Origin: Catenulispora rubra
Lineage (GTDB): Bacteria > Actinomycetota > Actinomycetes > Streptomycetales > Catenulisporaceae
Reading direction: 5' to 3'
Length of the DNA: 35,407 nucleotides
NCBI RefSeq assembly: GCF_015356825.1
Contig: NZ_JAACYW010000099.1
Coordinates: 1 to 35,407 of the forward strand
Shown in pieces: positions 8,230-18,967 of the stretch. A program made the position numbers and the translations under genes. Each line of letters opens with the position of its first letter. Positions within the stretch are counted from its first letter, which is position 1. Below the pieces are notes generated by a model. That model saw nothing but the letters and a program-made list of their open reading frames with translations. It searched no databases and was not told where the DNA came from.

Positions 8230-9264
8230 ATGAACCGTGCCGCCCTCGAAGCCGCCAACGCCGACCTGAACGAGCGCGGGCGCAAGGGCCGGATCGGCTT
8301 CTTCGTCTTCATGGCCCTGCTGATGCAGCTGGCCTTCGTGGTCTCGTACACCGGCGCCATGCACGGGCCGCAGCGGCCGCACCGGATGCCGGTCGGTGTC
8401 GTCGCGCCGGTTCAGGTGGTCCAGCAGTTGCAGAAGACCTCCGACCAGGCCGGGCCGCTGTTCACACTCAAGCCGCAGGCCAGCCCGGAGGCCGCCGAGG
8501 ATGCCATCAAGCACCGGCGTGTCCTCGGCGCCTACCTGCCGGCCGCGGTCGGGAGCACCGATCAGCTGCTGGTGACCAGTGCCATCGGCCCGGCGGCGCC
8601 GCAGGCGCTGACCATCGCCTTCACCCAGGCCGCGCAGTCGCAGCAGCACACGTTGCAGGTGAAGGACGTCCTGCCGCCGCACCGTGGCGACGACGAAGGG
8701 CTGGTCCCGTTCTACCTGGTCATCGCCTGGACCGTCGGCGGCTACCTGGCCTCGACGCTGGTCGGCCTGATGGGGGGCATGAAGAGCACGACGCCGCGGC
8801 TGGCGCTGGAGCGCATCGGGATGCTCGCCGTGTACAGCGTGCTCGGCGGCATCGGCGGCACGCTGATCGTGCACAGCATCCTGGGCTTCCTCGGCGGCGG
8901 GTGGTGGACGCAGGCCCTGATCGGCATGCTCGTCGTGTTCTCCGTGTCGGTCTTCGCCAACGGCCTGCAGACGTTCCTCGGCCTGGTCGGCACCGGGATC
9001 GTGATCGGCCTGTTCGTGATCCTCGGCAACCCCTCCGGTGCGGGCCCGTGGCCGCGGAACATGATCCCGGGGTTCTGGCGCGCGATCGGGCCGTGGCTGC
9101 CCAACTTCCAGGGCACCAACGCGGTGCGGGGCGTGGCCTACTTCCACTCGCAGGGGCTCTCGACCGCGCTGTGGGTCTTCGTGGTCTACGCGGCGATCGG
9201 CGTGGTGTTGTCACTGGCCGGAGCGGGCCGTGACAACGCGATTCTGCGGATGAGCGAGCATTAG
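8230..9264 (+). CDS. DUF3533 / YhgE-Pip-like ABC-2 type membrane protein
   Basis: A 344-residue membrane protein. One helix (about 22-42) is followed by an extracytoplasmic domain of about 110 residues. Then come five helices: FYLVIAWTVGGYLASTLVGLMGG, MLAVYSVLGGIGGTLIVHSILGF, ALIGMLVVFSVSVFANGLQTFLG, LVGTGIVIGLFVILG and a last one near residues 312-334. This one-plus-five plan, with the N-P-S-G-A-G-P-W segment before the last helix, matches the DUF3533/YhgE-type ABC-2 permease-like family, whose members are linked to export and surface roles. It has no ATPase partner nearby. The adenosine deaminase gene starts 14 bases after its stop, so the two are probably co-transcribed; I infer no shared function. 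Confidence 0.82.
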   Translation: MNRAALEAANADLNERGRKGRIGFFVFMALLMQLAFVVSYTGAMHGPQRPHRMPVGVVAPVQVVQQLQKTSDQAGPLFTLKPQASPEAAEDAIKHRRVLGAYLPAAVGSTDQLLVTSAIGPAAPQALTIAFTQAAQSQQHTLQVKDVLPPHRGDDEGLVPFYLVIAWTVGGYLASTLVGLMGGMKSTTPRLALERIGMLAVYSVLGGIGGTLIVHSILGFLGGGWWTQALIGMLVVFSVSVFANGLQTFLGLVGTGIVIGLFVILGNPSGAGPWPRNMIPGFWRAIGPWLPNFQGTNAVRGVAYFHSQGLSTALWVFVVYAAIGVVLSLAGAGRDNAILRMSEH

Positions 9265-9278
9265 AGCACAATCGCGGG

Positions 9279-10292
9279 ATGCGCGACTTCATCCAGGGCC
9301 TGCCCAAGGCCGAGCTTCACGTCCACCACGTCGGATCGGCCTCGCCGCGCGTCGTCGCCGACCTCGCGGCCCGCTACGAGGGCGCGACCGACGTGCCGGC
9401 CGATCCGGAGCGGCTGGCCGAGTACTTCACCTTCACCGACTTCGCGCACTTCATCGAGCTGTACCTGAGCGTCGTGGACCTGATCCGCACGCCCGAGGAC
9501 ATCAGGGACCTGACGTACGGCGTGGCCCGCGACATGGCCGCGCAGAACATCCGGTACGCCGAGCTGACCTGCACGCCGCGCTCGCACCTGCGGCGCGGCA
9601 TCGACGGCGCGGCGTACCTGGAGGCGATCGAGGACGCGCGGGTGGCGGCGCAGCGCGACTTCGGCCTGGCGCTGAAGTGGGTCTTCGACATCCCCGGCGA
9701 GTCCGGGCTGGAGGCGGCCGAGGACACCATCGCGCTGATCGAGGCCCGCCAGCCGGAGTCGCTGGTCGGGTTCGGGCTCGGCGGCCCGGAGATCGGCGTG
9801 CCGCGGCCGCAGTTCGCGCCGTACTTCGAGCGCGCGCTGGCCCTCGGGCTGCACAGTGTGCCGCACGCCGGCGAGTCCACCGGGCCGGAGACCGTCTGGG
9901 ACGCGCTGCGGCACCTGAAGGCCGAGCGCATCGGCCACGGGACCTCGCTGGTCCAGGACCCGGAGCTGATCGATTACCTCGGCGAGCACCGGATCCCGAT
10001 CGAGGTCTGCCCGACCTCCAACATCGCCACCGGCGTGGTGAAGGACCTGGACCAGCACCCGATCCGGCAGATGGTCGACGCCGGCCTGCTGGTCACGGTC
10101 AACAGCGACGACCCACCGATGTTCGGCACCGACCTGATCCACGAGTACGAGGTCGCCGCCAAGCTCCTGGGCCTGGACGAGCGCGGCGTCGCCGAGCTGG
10201 CGAAGAACGCCGTCGAGGCCTCGTACCTGGACGCCGACGGCAAGCGCGCGCTGGCCGCGGAGATCGACGCGTACACCGCCCAGGCGCGATGA
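9279..10292 (+). CDS. add: Adenosine deaminase
   Basis: A 337-residue metal-dependent TIM-barrel deaminase that converts adenosine to inosine in purine salvage. The zinc and catalytic elements are all present: LHVHH (His14, His16), HAGES (His196, Glu199), IGHGTS (His220) and NSDDPP (Asp277, Asp278), plus CPTSN at 244-248. The N-terminal motif reads AELHVHHVGSA rather than the common LHxHLxG; this form is seen in an actinobacterial subgroup, so a related adenine or aminofutalosine-type substrate cannot be excluded. It lies between the DUF3533 gene (14-base gap) and the F420-type gene (40-base gap), all on the same strand. Confidence 0.9.
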   Translation: MRDFIQGLPKAELHVHHVGSASPRVVADLAARYEGATDVPADPERLAEYFTFTDFAHFIELYLSVVDLIRTPEDIRDLTYGVARDMAAQNIRYAELTCTPRSHLRRGIDGAAYLEAIEDARVAAQRDFGLALKWVFDIPGESGLEAAEDTIALIEARQPESLVGFGLGGPEIGVPRPQFAPYFERALALGLHSVPHAGESTGPETVWDALRHLKAERIGHGTSLVQDPELIDYLGEHRIPIEVCPTSNIATGVVKDLDQHPIRQMVDAGLLVTVNSDDPPMFGTDLIHEYEVAAKLLGLDERGVAELAKNAVEASYLDADGKRALAAEIDAYTAQAR

Positions 10293-10332
10293 TCGGGAAT
10301 GGCAACGCCCGCACGACGAGTTGGGAACACGC

Positions 10333-10722
10333 ATGACGCTTGAGATCTCGGACAAGGCCCGCGCCCTGCTGGAGAAGCCGGTCCTGGTGGATCTGGCCAC
10401 CGTCCGCCCCGACGGCTCCCCCCAGGTGAACCCGATGTGGTTCAAGTGGGACGGTGAGCTGCTGTGGTTCACGCACACGAACTTCCGCCAGAAGTACAAG
10501 AACATCGCCCACGAGCCGCGAGTCTCGATCTCGATCATGGACCCGGACGACAAGTACGACTACCTCGAAGTCCGCGGCGTGGTCGAGGTCATCGAGGCCG
10601 ACCCCGAGGCCACGATGTACCAGACGCTGTCGGAGTGGTACGACGGCAAGGCGATCGTCCCCGGCGACGCGAAGGACCGCGTGAAGATCGGCGTGCGGCC
10701 GACGAAGCTCTCGGGACACTGA
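10333..10722 (+). CDS. PPOX-class F420/FMN-dependent split-barrel protein
   Basis: A 129-residue single split beta-barrel of the pyridoxamine-phosphate-oxidase-like superfamily. The family pattern LVDLATVRPDGSPQVNPMWFKWDGELLWFTHTNFRQKYKN is clear (strands, then the cofactor phosphate-binding T-x-x-x-R-x-K-x-x-N). It matches the small actinobacterial F420-binding enzymes (TIGR03618 type). The reaction is unknown, most likely a reductase acting with F420H2. I chose ATG at 10333, preceded by GGGAA; an in-frame TTG at 10321 would add four residues. The stop codon lies inside the first of a set of CACTGAG-containing tandem repeats. Confidence 0.88.
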   Translation: MTLEISDKARALLEKPVLVDLATVRPDGSPQVNPMWFKWDGELLWFTHTNFRQKYKNIAHEPRVSISIMDPDDKYDYLEVRGVVEVIEADPEATMYQTLSEWYDGKAIVPGDAKDRVKIGVRPTKLSGH

Positions 10723-10754
10723 GAGCACGCAAGCACTGAGCGCACACGAGCACT
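10721..10754. repeat. Two degenerate 17-bp tandem repeats at the stop of the F420-type gene
   Basis: GAGAGCACGCAAGCACT (10721-10737) is followed directly by GAGCGCACACGAGCACT (10738-10754), 14 of 17 matching. The motif CACTGAG occurs three times in the stretch, and the first contains the TGA stop codon. Confidence 0.65.
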
Positions 10755-10772
10755 GAGAGTGTGAAAACATCC

Positions 10773-10806
10773 GGCCCGGTTCGGCGAGCGATCGCCGGGC
10801 CGGGCC
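10773..10806. terminator. Terminator between convergent genes
   Basis: GGCCCGGTTCGGCGA (10773-10787) pairs with TCGCCGGGCCGGGCC (10792-10806) around a GCGA loop. On the plus-strand RNA it makes a continuous 15-bp stem with two G-U pairs, followed by GTTT. It serves the F420-type operon and probably oppF from the other side. Confidence 0.75.
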
Positions 10807-10813
10807 GTTTCGC

Positions 10814-10870
10814 GGTGCCTGAAGCAGGTGCCTGAGACAGCCACCTGAAGCAGCCGCCTGAAACCCTCAC

Positions 10871-10878
<8 letters not shown>
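10814..10878. repeat. Five degenerate 13-bp tandem repeats overlapping the oppF stop
   Basis: Consecutive 13-base units GGTGCCTGAAGCA, GGTGCCTGAGACA, GCCACCTGAAGCA, GCCGCCTGAAACC and CTCACCTAGAGCA run without gaps. The last unit contains the oppF stop codon (10871-10873). Confidence 0.7.
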
Positions 10879-11973
<1,095 letters not shown>

Positions 11974-11977
<4 letters not shown>

Positions 11978-13167
11978 TGCGCGGCTCCGCTCTGCGGGTG
12001 CGGGTCGTCCGGGTGCGGGTCGTCCGAGGCCGGGTCGTTCGGCTGCGGCTCGTCCGGGTGCGAGTCGTCCGGGGCCGGGCCCGTGGCGGGCCGCTCGCCC
12101 GGCGCGGCGTTCGGGTCGGTGCTGAAGATGTCCATCGCGCCCTCGTGCGTCAGCAGGTCCGAGTGGTGGCACGCGGCCTCGTGGTCGGCACCGAGAGCCG
12201 GGAGCAGGGCCGGCTCGCTCTGTAGGCAGATGTCGGTCCGGAGCGGGCAGCGCGGGGCGAAGGGGCAGCCGGGAGGCAGGTTCACCACCGAGGGCGGGGT
12301 GCCCGGGATCGGGGTCAGCTTCTCCTGGGAGCGCTGGTCCAGCCGGGGCAGGGAGCCCAGCAGGCCCACGGTGTACGGCATGCGCGGGTGGTAGTAGATG
12401 CCGTCGATGGGGCCGATCTCGACCGGCTTGCCGGCGTACATCACCAGGACCCGGTCGGCCTGGCCGGCGACCACGCCCAGGTCGTGGGTGATCAGCACCA
12501 TGGCGGCGCCGGTCTCCTGCTGCGCCGCCCGCAGCGCCTCCAGCACCTGCGCCTGGACCGTCACGTCCAGCGCGGTGGTCGGCTCGTCGGCGATGATCAC
12601 GTCCGGGTCGTTGGCCATCGCGATGGCGATCACCACGCGCTGCCGCATGCCGCCGGAGAACTCGTGCGGGTACTGGTCGATCCGCTTGTCCGGGGACGGG
12701 ATGCCGACGATCTCCAGCAGCTCCAGCGCACGCTTGCGCGCCACGTCCTTGGAGACGTCGTGGTGCGCCAGCACCGCCTCGGACAGCTGCCAGCCGATCT
12801 TGTAGACCGGGTTCAGCGAGGTCATCGGGTCCTGGAAGATCATCGCGACCTTCTTGCCCCGGACCTCGGTCATCTCCTTCTCGGTGAGCCCGAGCAGCTC
12901 CCGGTCCCGGAACAGCACCGAGCCGGTGATCCGCGCGGTCTTGGGCAGCAGCCCCATGACCGCCATCGAGGTCACCGACTTGCCCGAGCCGGACTCGCCG
13001 ACGATGCCCAGCACCTCGCCGGCGTGCAGGTCGTAGGAGACCCCGCGCACGGCCTTGACCAGTCCGTCGTCGCCGGGGAACGTGACGGTCAGGTCCCTGA
13101 CCGACAGCACGGTGTCGGCGATGGGCTGGCCGCCGGCGGGCACGGCGGCCGGGAACTCAGAACTCAT
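11974..13167 (-). CDS. oppD: Peptide ABC transporter ATPase, OppD/DppD type
   Basis: A 397-residue ATPase partner of OppF. Walker A is GESGSGKS at 57-64, the Q-loop FQDPMTSLNP at 111-120, the signature SGGMRQR at 171-177 and Walker B VIIADEP at 190-196. The oligopeptide ATPase C-terminal motif PGCPFAPRCPLRTDICLQ, with further Cys, follows. The last 45 residues are unusual: a repetitive acidic tail of DDPHPDD / DEPQPND type, encoded by a degenerate repeat near 11990-12070. ATG at 13167 overlaps the oppC stop (ATGA), and the gene overlaps oppF by four bases, so the chain is translationally coupled. Confidence 0.96.
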
Positions 13168-14216
13168 GCGCGGGCCTTCGTCTGCGTCGGGTCGAGGGCG
13201 TCGCGCAGGCCGTCGCCGATGAAGTTCACGGTCAGCGCGATCAGGATGATGAACAGGCCCGGGAAGTAGAACAGCCAGCCCCGGCCGCCGGTGGCCGCGG
13301 TCTCGCCGCTGGTGATCAGCGAGCCCAGGGAGATGTCCGGGAACTGCACGCCGAAGCCCAGATAGCTCAGCGCCGTCTCGGTCAGCACCGCGGTGGCCAC
13401 CAGCAGCGTGAACAGCACGATGATCGGGCCGGCCACGTTCGGGATGATGTGCCGGAAGATGATCCGCCGGTCGGTGGCGCCCAGCGCCCGCGCCGCCTCG
13501 ATGTACTCCTTCTCGCGCACCGAGAGCACCTGGCCGCGCACCACCCGGGCCGAGCCGGTCCACAGCAGGCCGGCCAGCACCACGGCCAGCAGCGCCCAGT
13601 TGTTGCCGAACTTCTTGCCCAGCAGCGCGCCGACGGCCAGCGCGGGGATGGTCAGCACCAGGTCGACCAGGCGCATCATCAGGGTGTCGGTGACGCCCCG
13701 GTAGAAGCCGGAGACGGCGCCGTAGACCGAGCCGAAGGCGGTACCCGCGACCGCCACCACGAACGCGATCTTCAGCGACAGCTGGGTGCCGGCCATCACC
13801 TGCGCCATGTGGTCGGCGCCGTTGGAGTCGGTGCCGAACGGGTGGCTGAGCGAGGGGGCCACCGAGAAGTCGTTGGTGAAGTCGTTCGGCCCGTACTTCC
13901 ACAGCACCGGCCCGATGAAGGCGAACAGCACCACCAGGAGCAGCACGAACAGCGAGGCCACCGCCAGCTTGTGCTGCCGGAACCGGCGCAGCACCAGCTG
14001 CCACTGGTTGCGCGCGGCGACCGTGAACTCGTTGTCGGCCGGCTCCGTGCCGGACTGCAGTATGTCCTCGCCGCCCGGGGTGACGGCGTCTATCATCAGC
14101 CCGGGCTGCTGGCCCTGCGCGCCCAGGAACTCGGCGCCCCGGCCGCCGGGGGGCTCGGGCAGCTCCGGCTCCGCCGGCTCGTCGTTGACGTCCCGCGGCG
14201 GGATGTTGTCAGCCAC
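13164..14216 (-). CDS. oppC: Peptide ABC transporter permease, OppC/DppC type
   Basis: A 350-residue inner permease with six expected helices. The first is LAVASLFVLLLVVLFAFIGPV (about residue 87), and the EAA loop that docks the ATPase is YIEAARALGATDRRIIFRHIIPN. About 75 residues of acidic, Pro-rich cytoplasmic lead precede it, longer than usual for OppC. Two starts compete. GTG at 14216 has AGGAGG seven bases upstream; ATG at 14222 would place the same site only one or two bases away, so I prefer the GTG. The ribosome site overlaps the oppB stop. Confidence 0.94.
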   Translation of the reverse strand: MADNIPPRDVNDEPAEPELPEPPGGRGAEFLGAQGQQPGLMIDAVTPGGEDILQSGTEPADNEFTVAARNQWQLVLRRFRQHKLAVASLFVLLLVVLFAFIGPVLWKYGPNDFTNDFSVAPSLSHPFGTDSNGADHMAQVMAGTQLSLKIAFVVAVAGTAFGSVYGAVSGFYRGVTDTLMMRLVDLVLTIPALAVGALLGKKFGNNWALLAVVLAGLLWTGSARVVRGQVLSVREKEYIEAARALGATDRRIIFRHIIPNVAGPIIVLFTLLVATAVLTETALSYLGFGVQFPDISLGSLITSGETAATGGRGWLFYFPGLFIILIALTVNFIGDGLRDALDPTQTKARA

Positions 14217-14227
14217 GCTCATCCCTC

Positions 14228-15196
14228 CTAGGACAGCCGGATGCGGGGGTCGAGGACCGCGTAGAGCAGGTCCGCGATCAGGTTGAAGACGATCACCAGG
14301 GTCGCCGAGATCAGCAGCCAGGCCAGCACCGTGTTGGTGTCCTGGGTCTGGATGCCGTTGATGAACATCGTGCCCAGGCCCTGCCACTGGAAGATGCGCT
14401 CGGTGATCACCGTGCCGCCCATGATCGCCGCGACGTCCAGGGTCACCTGCGTGGTCATCGGGATCAGCGCGGTGCGCAGGCCGTGCCGGACCATGACCCG
14501 GCGCGGGGACAGGCCCTTGGCCCGGGCCAGCCGCATGTAGTCGCTGTTCAGCACGTCCAGCATCGACGCGCGCTGGAACCGGGCCCAGGTGGCGTACGAG
14601 CTCAGCGCCAGGGTGATCGTCGGCAGCAGCAGGAAGCCGAACCAGGACCCGACGCCGCCCCACTGGCCTCCCGGCGGACCCAGCGTCTTGATGCTGGTGC
14701 CCAGCGAGTTGTTGATGTCGGTGGCCCAGATCTTCAGCAGGATCGCGAACCAGAACACCGGCAGCGACAGGAAGAAGAACCCGATCAGGGTGGCGACGTA
14801 GTCGGTGACGCTGTACTGCTTCATCGCGGTGATCACGCCGACGATCACGGCCAGGATCAGCGCGATGATGATGGCGCAGATCACCAGCCGGAAGGTGACC
14901 CAGACCCGGCGGCTCAGCTCGGCGTTGATGTCGAACGCCGAGCCCTGCACCGAGGGGCCGAAGCTGCCGTGGATCACCAGGTTCTTGATCCAGTTCCAGT
15001 ACTGGACCAGCAGCCCGTGGTTCAGGCCGAGCGCCTTCTCCCGCGCCGCGACCTCCAGCGGGGAGGGCGGCGGGTTCTTCGACTTGAAGTCGCCCAGCGG
15101 GTCCGCACCCCAGGCCACCAGCAGGAAGACCAGGAACGTGGACAGGATCAGGATCGGGATCGACACCAGCAGGCGGCGGATGGTGAAGGCGAGCAT
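14228..15196 (-). CDS. oppB: Peptide ABC transporter permease, OppB/DppB type
   Basis: A 322-residue permease of typical length. It starts MLAFTIRRLLVSIPILIL, the standard first helix of OppB proteins. A periplasmic loop follows, with the substrate-side segment YWNWIKNLVIHGSFGPSV, then five more helices. The EAA docking loop is YMRLARAKGLSPRRVMVRHGLRTALIP, and the ending DPRIRLS is the usual OppB terminus. GAAGG lies upstream of the ATG. It follows the binding-protein gene after 94 bases containing a strong hairpin, which may set the ratio of binding protein to permease. Confidence 0.95.
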   Translation of the reverse strand: MLAFTIRRLLVSIPILILSTFLVFLLVAWGADPLGDFKSKNPPPSPLEVAAREKALGLNHGLLVQYWNWIKNLVIHGSFGPSVQGSAFDINAELSRRVWVTFRLVICAIIIALILAVIVGVITAMKQYSVTDYVATLIGFFFLSLPVFWFAILLKIWATDINNSLGTSIKTLGPPGGQWGGVGSWFGFLLLPTITLALSSYATWARFQRASMLDVLNSDYMRLARAKGLSPRRVMVRHGLRTALIPMTTQVTLDVAAIMGGTVITERIFQWQGLGTMFINGIQTQDTNTVLAWLLISATLVIVFNLIADLLYAVLDPRIRLS

Positions 15197-15252
15197 CGTT
15201 CGGGCCTTCTCAGGTTAAGAGCGGACGGGACCGTACCTGCGCCGGCAGGGAG

Positions 15253-15279
15253 GCCGGGCGCGCGCGAAGCGCGCCCGGC
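15253..15279 (-). terminator. 11-bp hairpin between oppA and oppB
   Basis: GCCGGGCGCGC (15253-15263) pairs perfectly with GCGCGCCCGGC (15269-15279) around five bases, 11 bases after the oppA stop. There is no T-tract. In binding-protein operons such hairpins usually stabilise or partly terminate the upstream message, which gives more binding protein than permease. Confidence 0.6.
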
Positions 15280-15290
15280 GGTACTCCTGA

Positions 15291-17096
15291 CTACTTCTGG
15301 CCCCACTGCGCGATGTTGTACGTCGGCCCGATCTGCGTCGGGTTGTCACGCACGTTGCCCAGGGTGTTCTTGTACGCGATCATCGTCGGCTTCTGGTACA
15401 GCGGCAGCGTGTACGCGTCCTTGGTGATCTGCGCGTCGGCCTGGTTCAGGTCCTTCTCGCGGGCCGTCTGGTCCGGGTTGACCGTGGCGTCGGCCAGCCA
15501 CTTGTCCACGTTGGCGTTGCTGTAGTACCCGTAGTTGCTCTGCGGGGTGCCCTGCGGCGTGGTGGTGTACAGCGGCTGGTTCGCCGAGTTGGGGAACGGC
15601 GTGTCCACCCAGGCGAAGACGATGATGTCGTACTGGTGCTGGGCGTCGGCCTGGGTCAGGGTCTTGCCCAGGGCGTCGGTGGAGCTGACGTTGACGGTGA
15701 CCCCGAGCTGCTTCATGGTCTGCGCGAACAGGTTGCAGGTGTCCTGGCGCAGCTGGTTGCCGACGGTGTAGCGCATGCTGAACGCCGGGACGGCCTTGCC
15801 GGCCGGGTCGACCAGCGCGGTGCCCACGCCCTTGTACCCGGCCGAGGTCAGGAGCTGCTTGGCCTTGTTCAGGTCGCCGGAGTCCGGGTACATCGAGGAC
15901 GTGTTGTCCTGGTAGCCGGGCTGGCCGGGCACCACCATGCGGTTGTTCAGCACGGCCGCGTCGTTGTCGAACTGCTTGATGGTCCGGTTCAGCAGGCCCA
16001 GCCGGTCGAACGCGGTGAACATCGCCTGGCGCAGCGCGACCTTGGCCGGCTGGGTCTGGTCGGCGTTGGCCGGGCCGCCGAAGGCGGTGTTGCGCAGGTT
16101 CAGGTCGATGTGCTCCCAGACCAGGCCCTGGTTGATGTGGTAGTCCACGCCGGAGATGCTCTTGACCCGGTTCACCAGGTCCAGCTGCGGCTGCGGGTAG
16201 ATGCCGTCCACCTCGCCGTTGGCCAGCGCGGTCGGCTCCTGCGAGGAGTCGGTGATCGCGCGGAAGTCGACCTCGTCCAGGTTGGCCGGCTTGCCGTAGT
16301 ACTGCGGGTTCTTGATCGTCTTGATCAGGCTCTTGTCGGCCGACACGCCGCCGGGCGCGATCTCGAACGGGCCGCCGGAGACGGTCGGCGGGTTGGCGTC
16401 CAGCCAGGTGAAGGAGGCCGCGATGTCACCGTGCTGCTTGGCGACGTGCGAGGGCAGGATCGAGGTGAACAGGCTCTTCCAGTCCGAGAACGGCTGGCTC
16501 TGCTTGAAGGTGACGGTCACCGTCTTGCCGTTGTTGCTGCCCGCCACCGAGGCCACGTCGCTGTAGCCGGTGGTGCTGGCCACGTCGACGTTCGGGTTGG
16601 TGCCGTTCTGCGCCTGCCACAGGTAGATGAAGTCGTCGGCGGTGATCTCGGTGCCGTCGGACCACTTCGCGTTCGGCTGGATCTGGTAGACGATCTTCTG
16701 CGGCGTGGTCGCGGTGCCGGTGGTGACCACCGGGTCGCCGGCCATCAGGTCGGCGTTCAGCACCAGCGAGTAGTCCGGCTGCGGGACGTAGACGTCCGGG
16801 TAGATGCCGTTGGTGGTCTGCGCGTAGTCGAACGTGTTGCCCAGGGAGGTGAGCGGGTTCCAGTCCTGGACCGTCTTCTCGATGGTCCAGGTGATCTTCC
16901 CGCCCTGTTTCACGGTCGCGACGTTGACCGAGTTGCGCTGGGCGATGGGGGTGCCGGCGCCCGAACCCGAGCCCGAACCCGTCCCGGAGTTCGATCCTCC
17001 GCTGCTCTTGCTGCTGCTGCACGCGGTGGCGGCCAACGCCACCGCGGCCGCGATCGCCCCGGTCTGCAGCGCGAGTGTCCTCCTGCTGACGCCCAT
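15291..17096 (-). CDS. oppA: Peptide ABC transporter substrate-binding lipoprotein (family 5)
   Basis: A 601-residue extracellular binding protein of family 5 (SBP_bac_5). The N-terminus MGVSRRTLALQ, followed by a hydrophobic Ala-rich stretch and ATACSSS, looks like a lipoprotein signal with Cys near residue 26. The twin Arg suggests Tat export, though the -3 residue is Ala rather than Leu. A Ser/Gly linker (SSGGSNSGTGSGSGSG) tethers it. Family features include VYQIQPNAKWSDGTEITADDFIYLWQ and WLDANPPTVSGGPF. ATG at 17096 has AGGAGGAG seven bases upstream; the longer frame is not supported. It is the first gene of the opp operon, behind nested inverted repeats at 17108-17167. Confidence 0.95.
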   Translation of the reverse strand: MGVSRRTLALQTGAIAAAVALAATACSSSKSSGGSNSGTGSGSGSGAGTPIAQRNSVNVATVKQGGKITWTIEKTVQDWNPLTSLGNTFDYAQTTNGIYPDVYVPQPDYSLVLNADLMAGDPVVTTGTATTPQKIVYQIQPNAKWSDGTEITADDFIYLWQAQNGTNPNVDVASTTGYSDVASVAGSNNGKTVTVTFKQSQPFSDWKSLFTSILPSHVAKQHGDIAASFTWLDANPPTVSGGPFEIAPGGVSADKSLIKTIKNPQYYGKPANLDEVDFRAITDSSQEPTALANGEVDGIYPQPQLDLVNRVKSISGVDYHINQGLVWEHIDLNLRNTAFGGPANADQTQPAKVALRQAMFTAFDRLGLLNRTIKQFDNDAAVLNNRMVVPGQPGYQDNTSSMYPDSGDLNKAKQLLTSAGYKGVGTALVDPAGKAVPAFSMRYTVGNQLRQDTCNLFAQTMKQLGVTVNVSSTDALGKTLTQADAQHQYDIIVFAWVDTPFPNSANQPLYTTTPQGTPQSNYGYYSNANVDKWLADATVNPDQTAREKDLNQADAQITKDAYTLPLYQKPTMIAYKNTLGNVRDNPTQIGPTYNIAQWGQK

Positions 17097-17107
17097 CTTT
17101 CTCCTCC

Positions 17108-17167
17108 TGTCGGGACACACGATGCGAACGCGCTGCTGGGAGCGCGTTCGCCACTCTATTCCCGACA
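17108..17167 (-). promoter_or_regulatory. Nested inverted repeats before oppA, candidate operator or 5' UTR structure
   Basis: Inner arms GCGAACGCGCT (17124-17134) and AGCGCGTTCGC (17141-17151) are perfect over 11 bp. Outer arms TGTCGGGA (17108-17115) and TCCCGACA (17160-17167) are perfect over 8 bp. The outer arm touches the AGGAGG ribosome site. A weak -10-like TAGAGT lies on the minus strand between the arms. Confidence 0.5.
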
Positions 17168-17236
17168 AAGGGGGCATTCAGTGTGAGCATGCCAAAAGAG
17201 TGACAGATGGTGATCAAGTGTGAAGCAGAGCACGAA

Positions 17237-17270
17237 GGGCCGGCAGCGCACAGATGTGCGGTGCCGGCCC
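17237..17270 (-). terminator. Terminator after ilvC
   Basis: The arms 17237-17252 and 17255-17270 pair over 16 positions with one G-G mismatch, around a two-base loop. It lies 28 bases past the ilvC stop and before the oppA promoter region, so it separates the ilv and opp units. Confidence 0.75.
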
Positions 17271-17297
17271 TCGAAGGCCCGATCGGAGCGCGGCGGA

Positions 17298-18285
<988 letters not shown>

Positions 18286-18293
<8 letters not shown>

Positions 18294-18909
18294 GGTGGTC
18301 GCTCATTTGCTTTCTGTGGGTGCGGTTGTGGTTGTCCCGGGAGCCGTTGGCAGCGTGGGCGTGGTTGCCCTCGTGGTGCGCCCGGACGTCCTCGGGGGTG
18401 ATGCTGCGCAGCGGCCGGTCGGCGATCGAGCGGGAGCCGCGGCCGATGGCCACCATCCCGGACTGCACCAGCTCCTTGACCCCGAAGGGCTCCAGGACCC
18501 GCAGCAGCGCCTCGATCTTCTCGCTGTCCCCGGTGGCCTCGACGGTCACGGCGTCGACGGCCACGTCGACGATCTTGGCGCGGAACAGCTGCACCGTGGC
18601 CATCACCTCGGCGCGGGTCTCCTGGTCGCAGCGCACCTTGACCAGCAGCAGCTCGCGCTGCACGCTGGCGGCCGGCTCCAGCTCGACGATCTTCAACACG
18701 TTGACCAGCTTGTTGAGCTGCTTGGTGACCTGCTCCAGCGGATGGTCCTCGACCGTGACCACCAGGGTGATACGGGAGACGTCCTCGTGCTCGGTCGGCC
18801 CGACCGCCAGCGACTCGATGTTGAAGTCGCGGCGGGCGAACAGGCCGGCGACCCTGGTCAGGACACCGGGCTTGTTCTCGACCAGGACGGACAGGGTGTG
18901 TCGTGACAT
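18286..18909 (-). CDS. ilvN: Acetolactate synthase small (regulatory) subunit
   Basis: A 207-residue regulatory subunit of acetohydroxyacid synthase. The N-terminal ACT domain starts HTLSVLVENKPGVLTRVAGLFARRDFNIESLAVG (residues 4-37), and the second domain runs to about IGRGSRSIADR. ACT domains of this family bind valine for feedback inhibition. The protein continues about 45 residues past the usual end in a His/Asn/Arg-rich tail (for example HHEGNHAHAANGSRDNHNR), which runs into the start of ilvC. GGAGG precedes the ATG, and the gene lies 58 bases after ilvB. Confidence 0.97.
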
Positions 18910-18967
18910 GATCTCTATTCCTCCCCGTCACCGCTGTGCTGAATAAAAGCAGGGACTTCTCGATGTC

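Noticed and set aside
12000..12075. CRISPR-like array
   Set aside because: The repeated units are degenerate, have no spacers and are in frame as part of the OppD tail.
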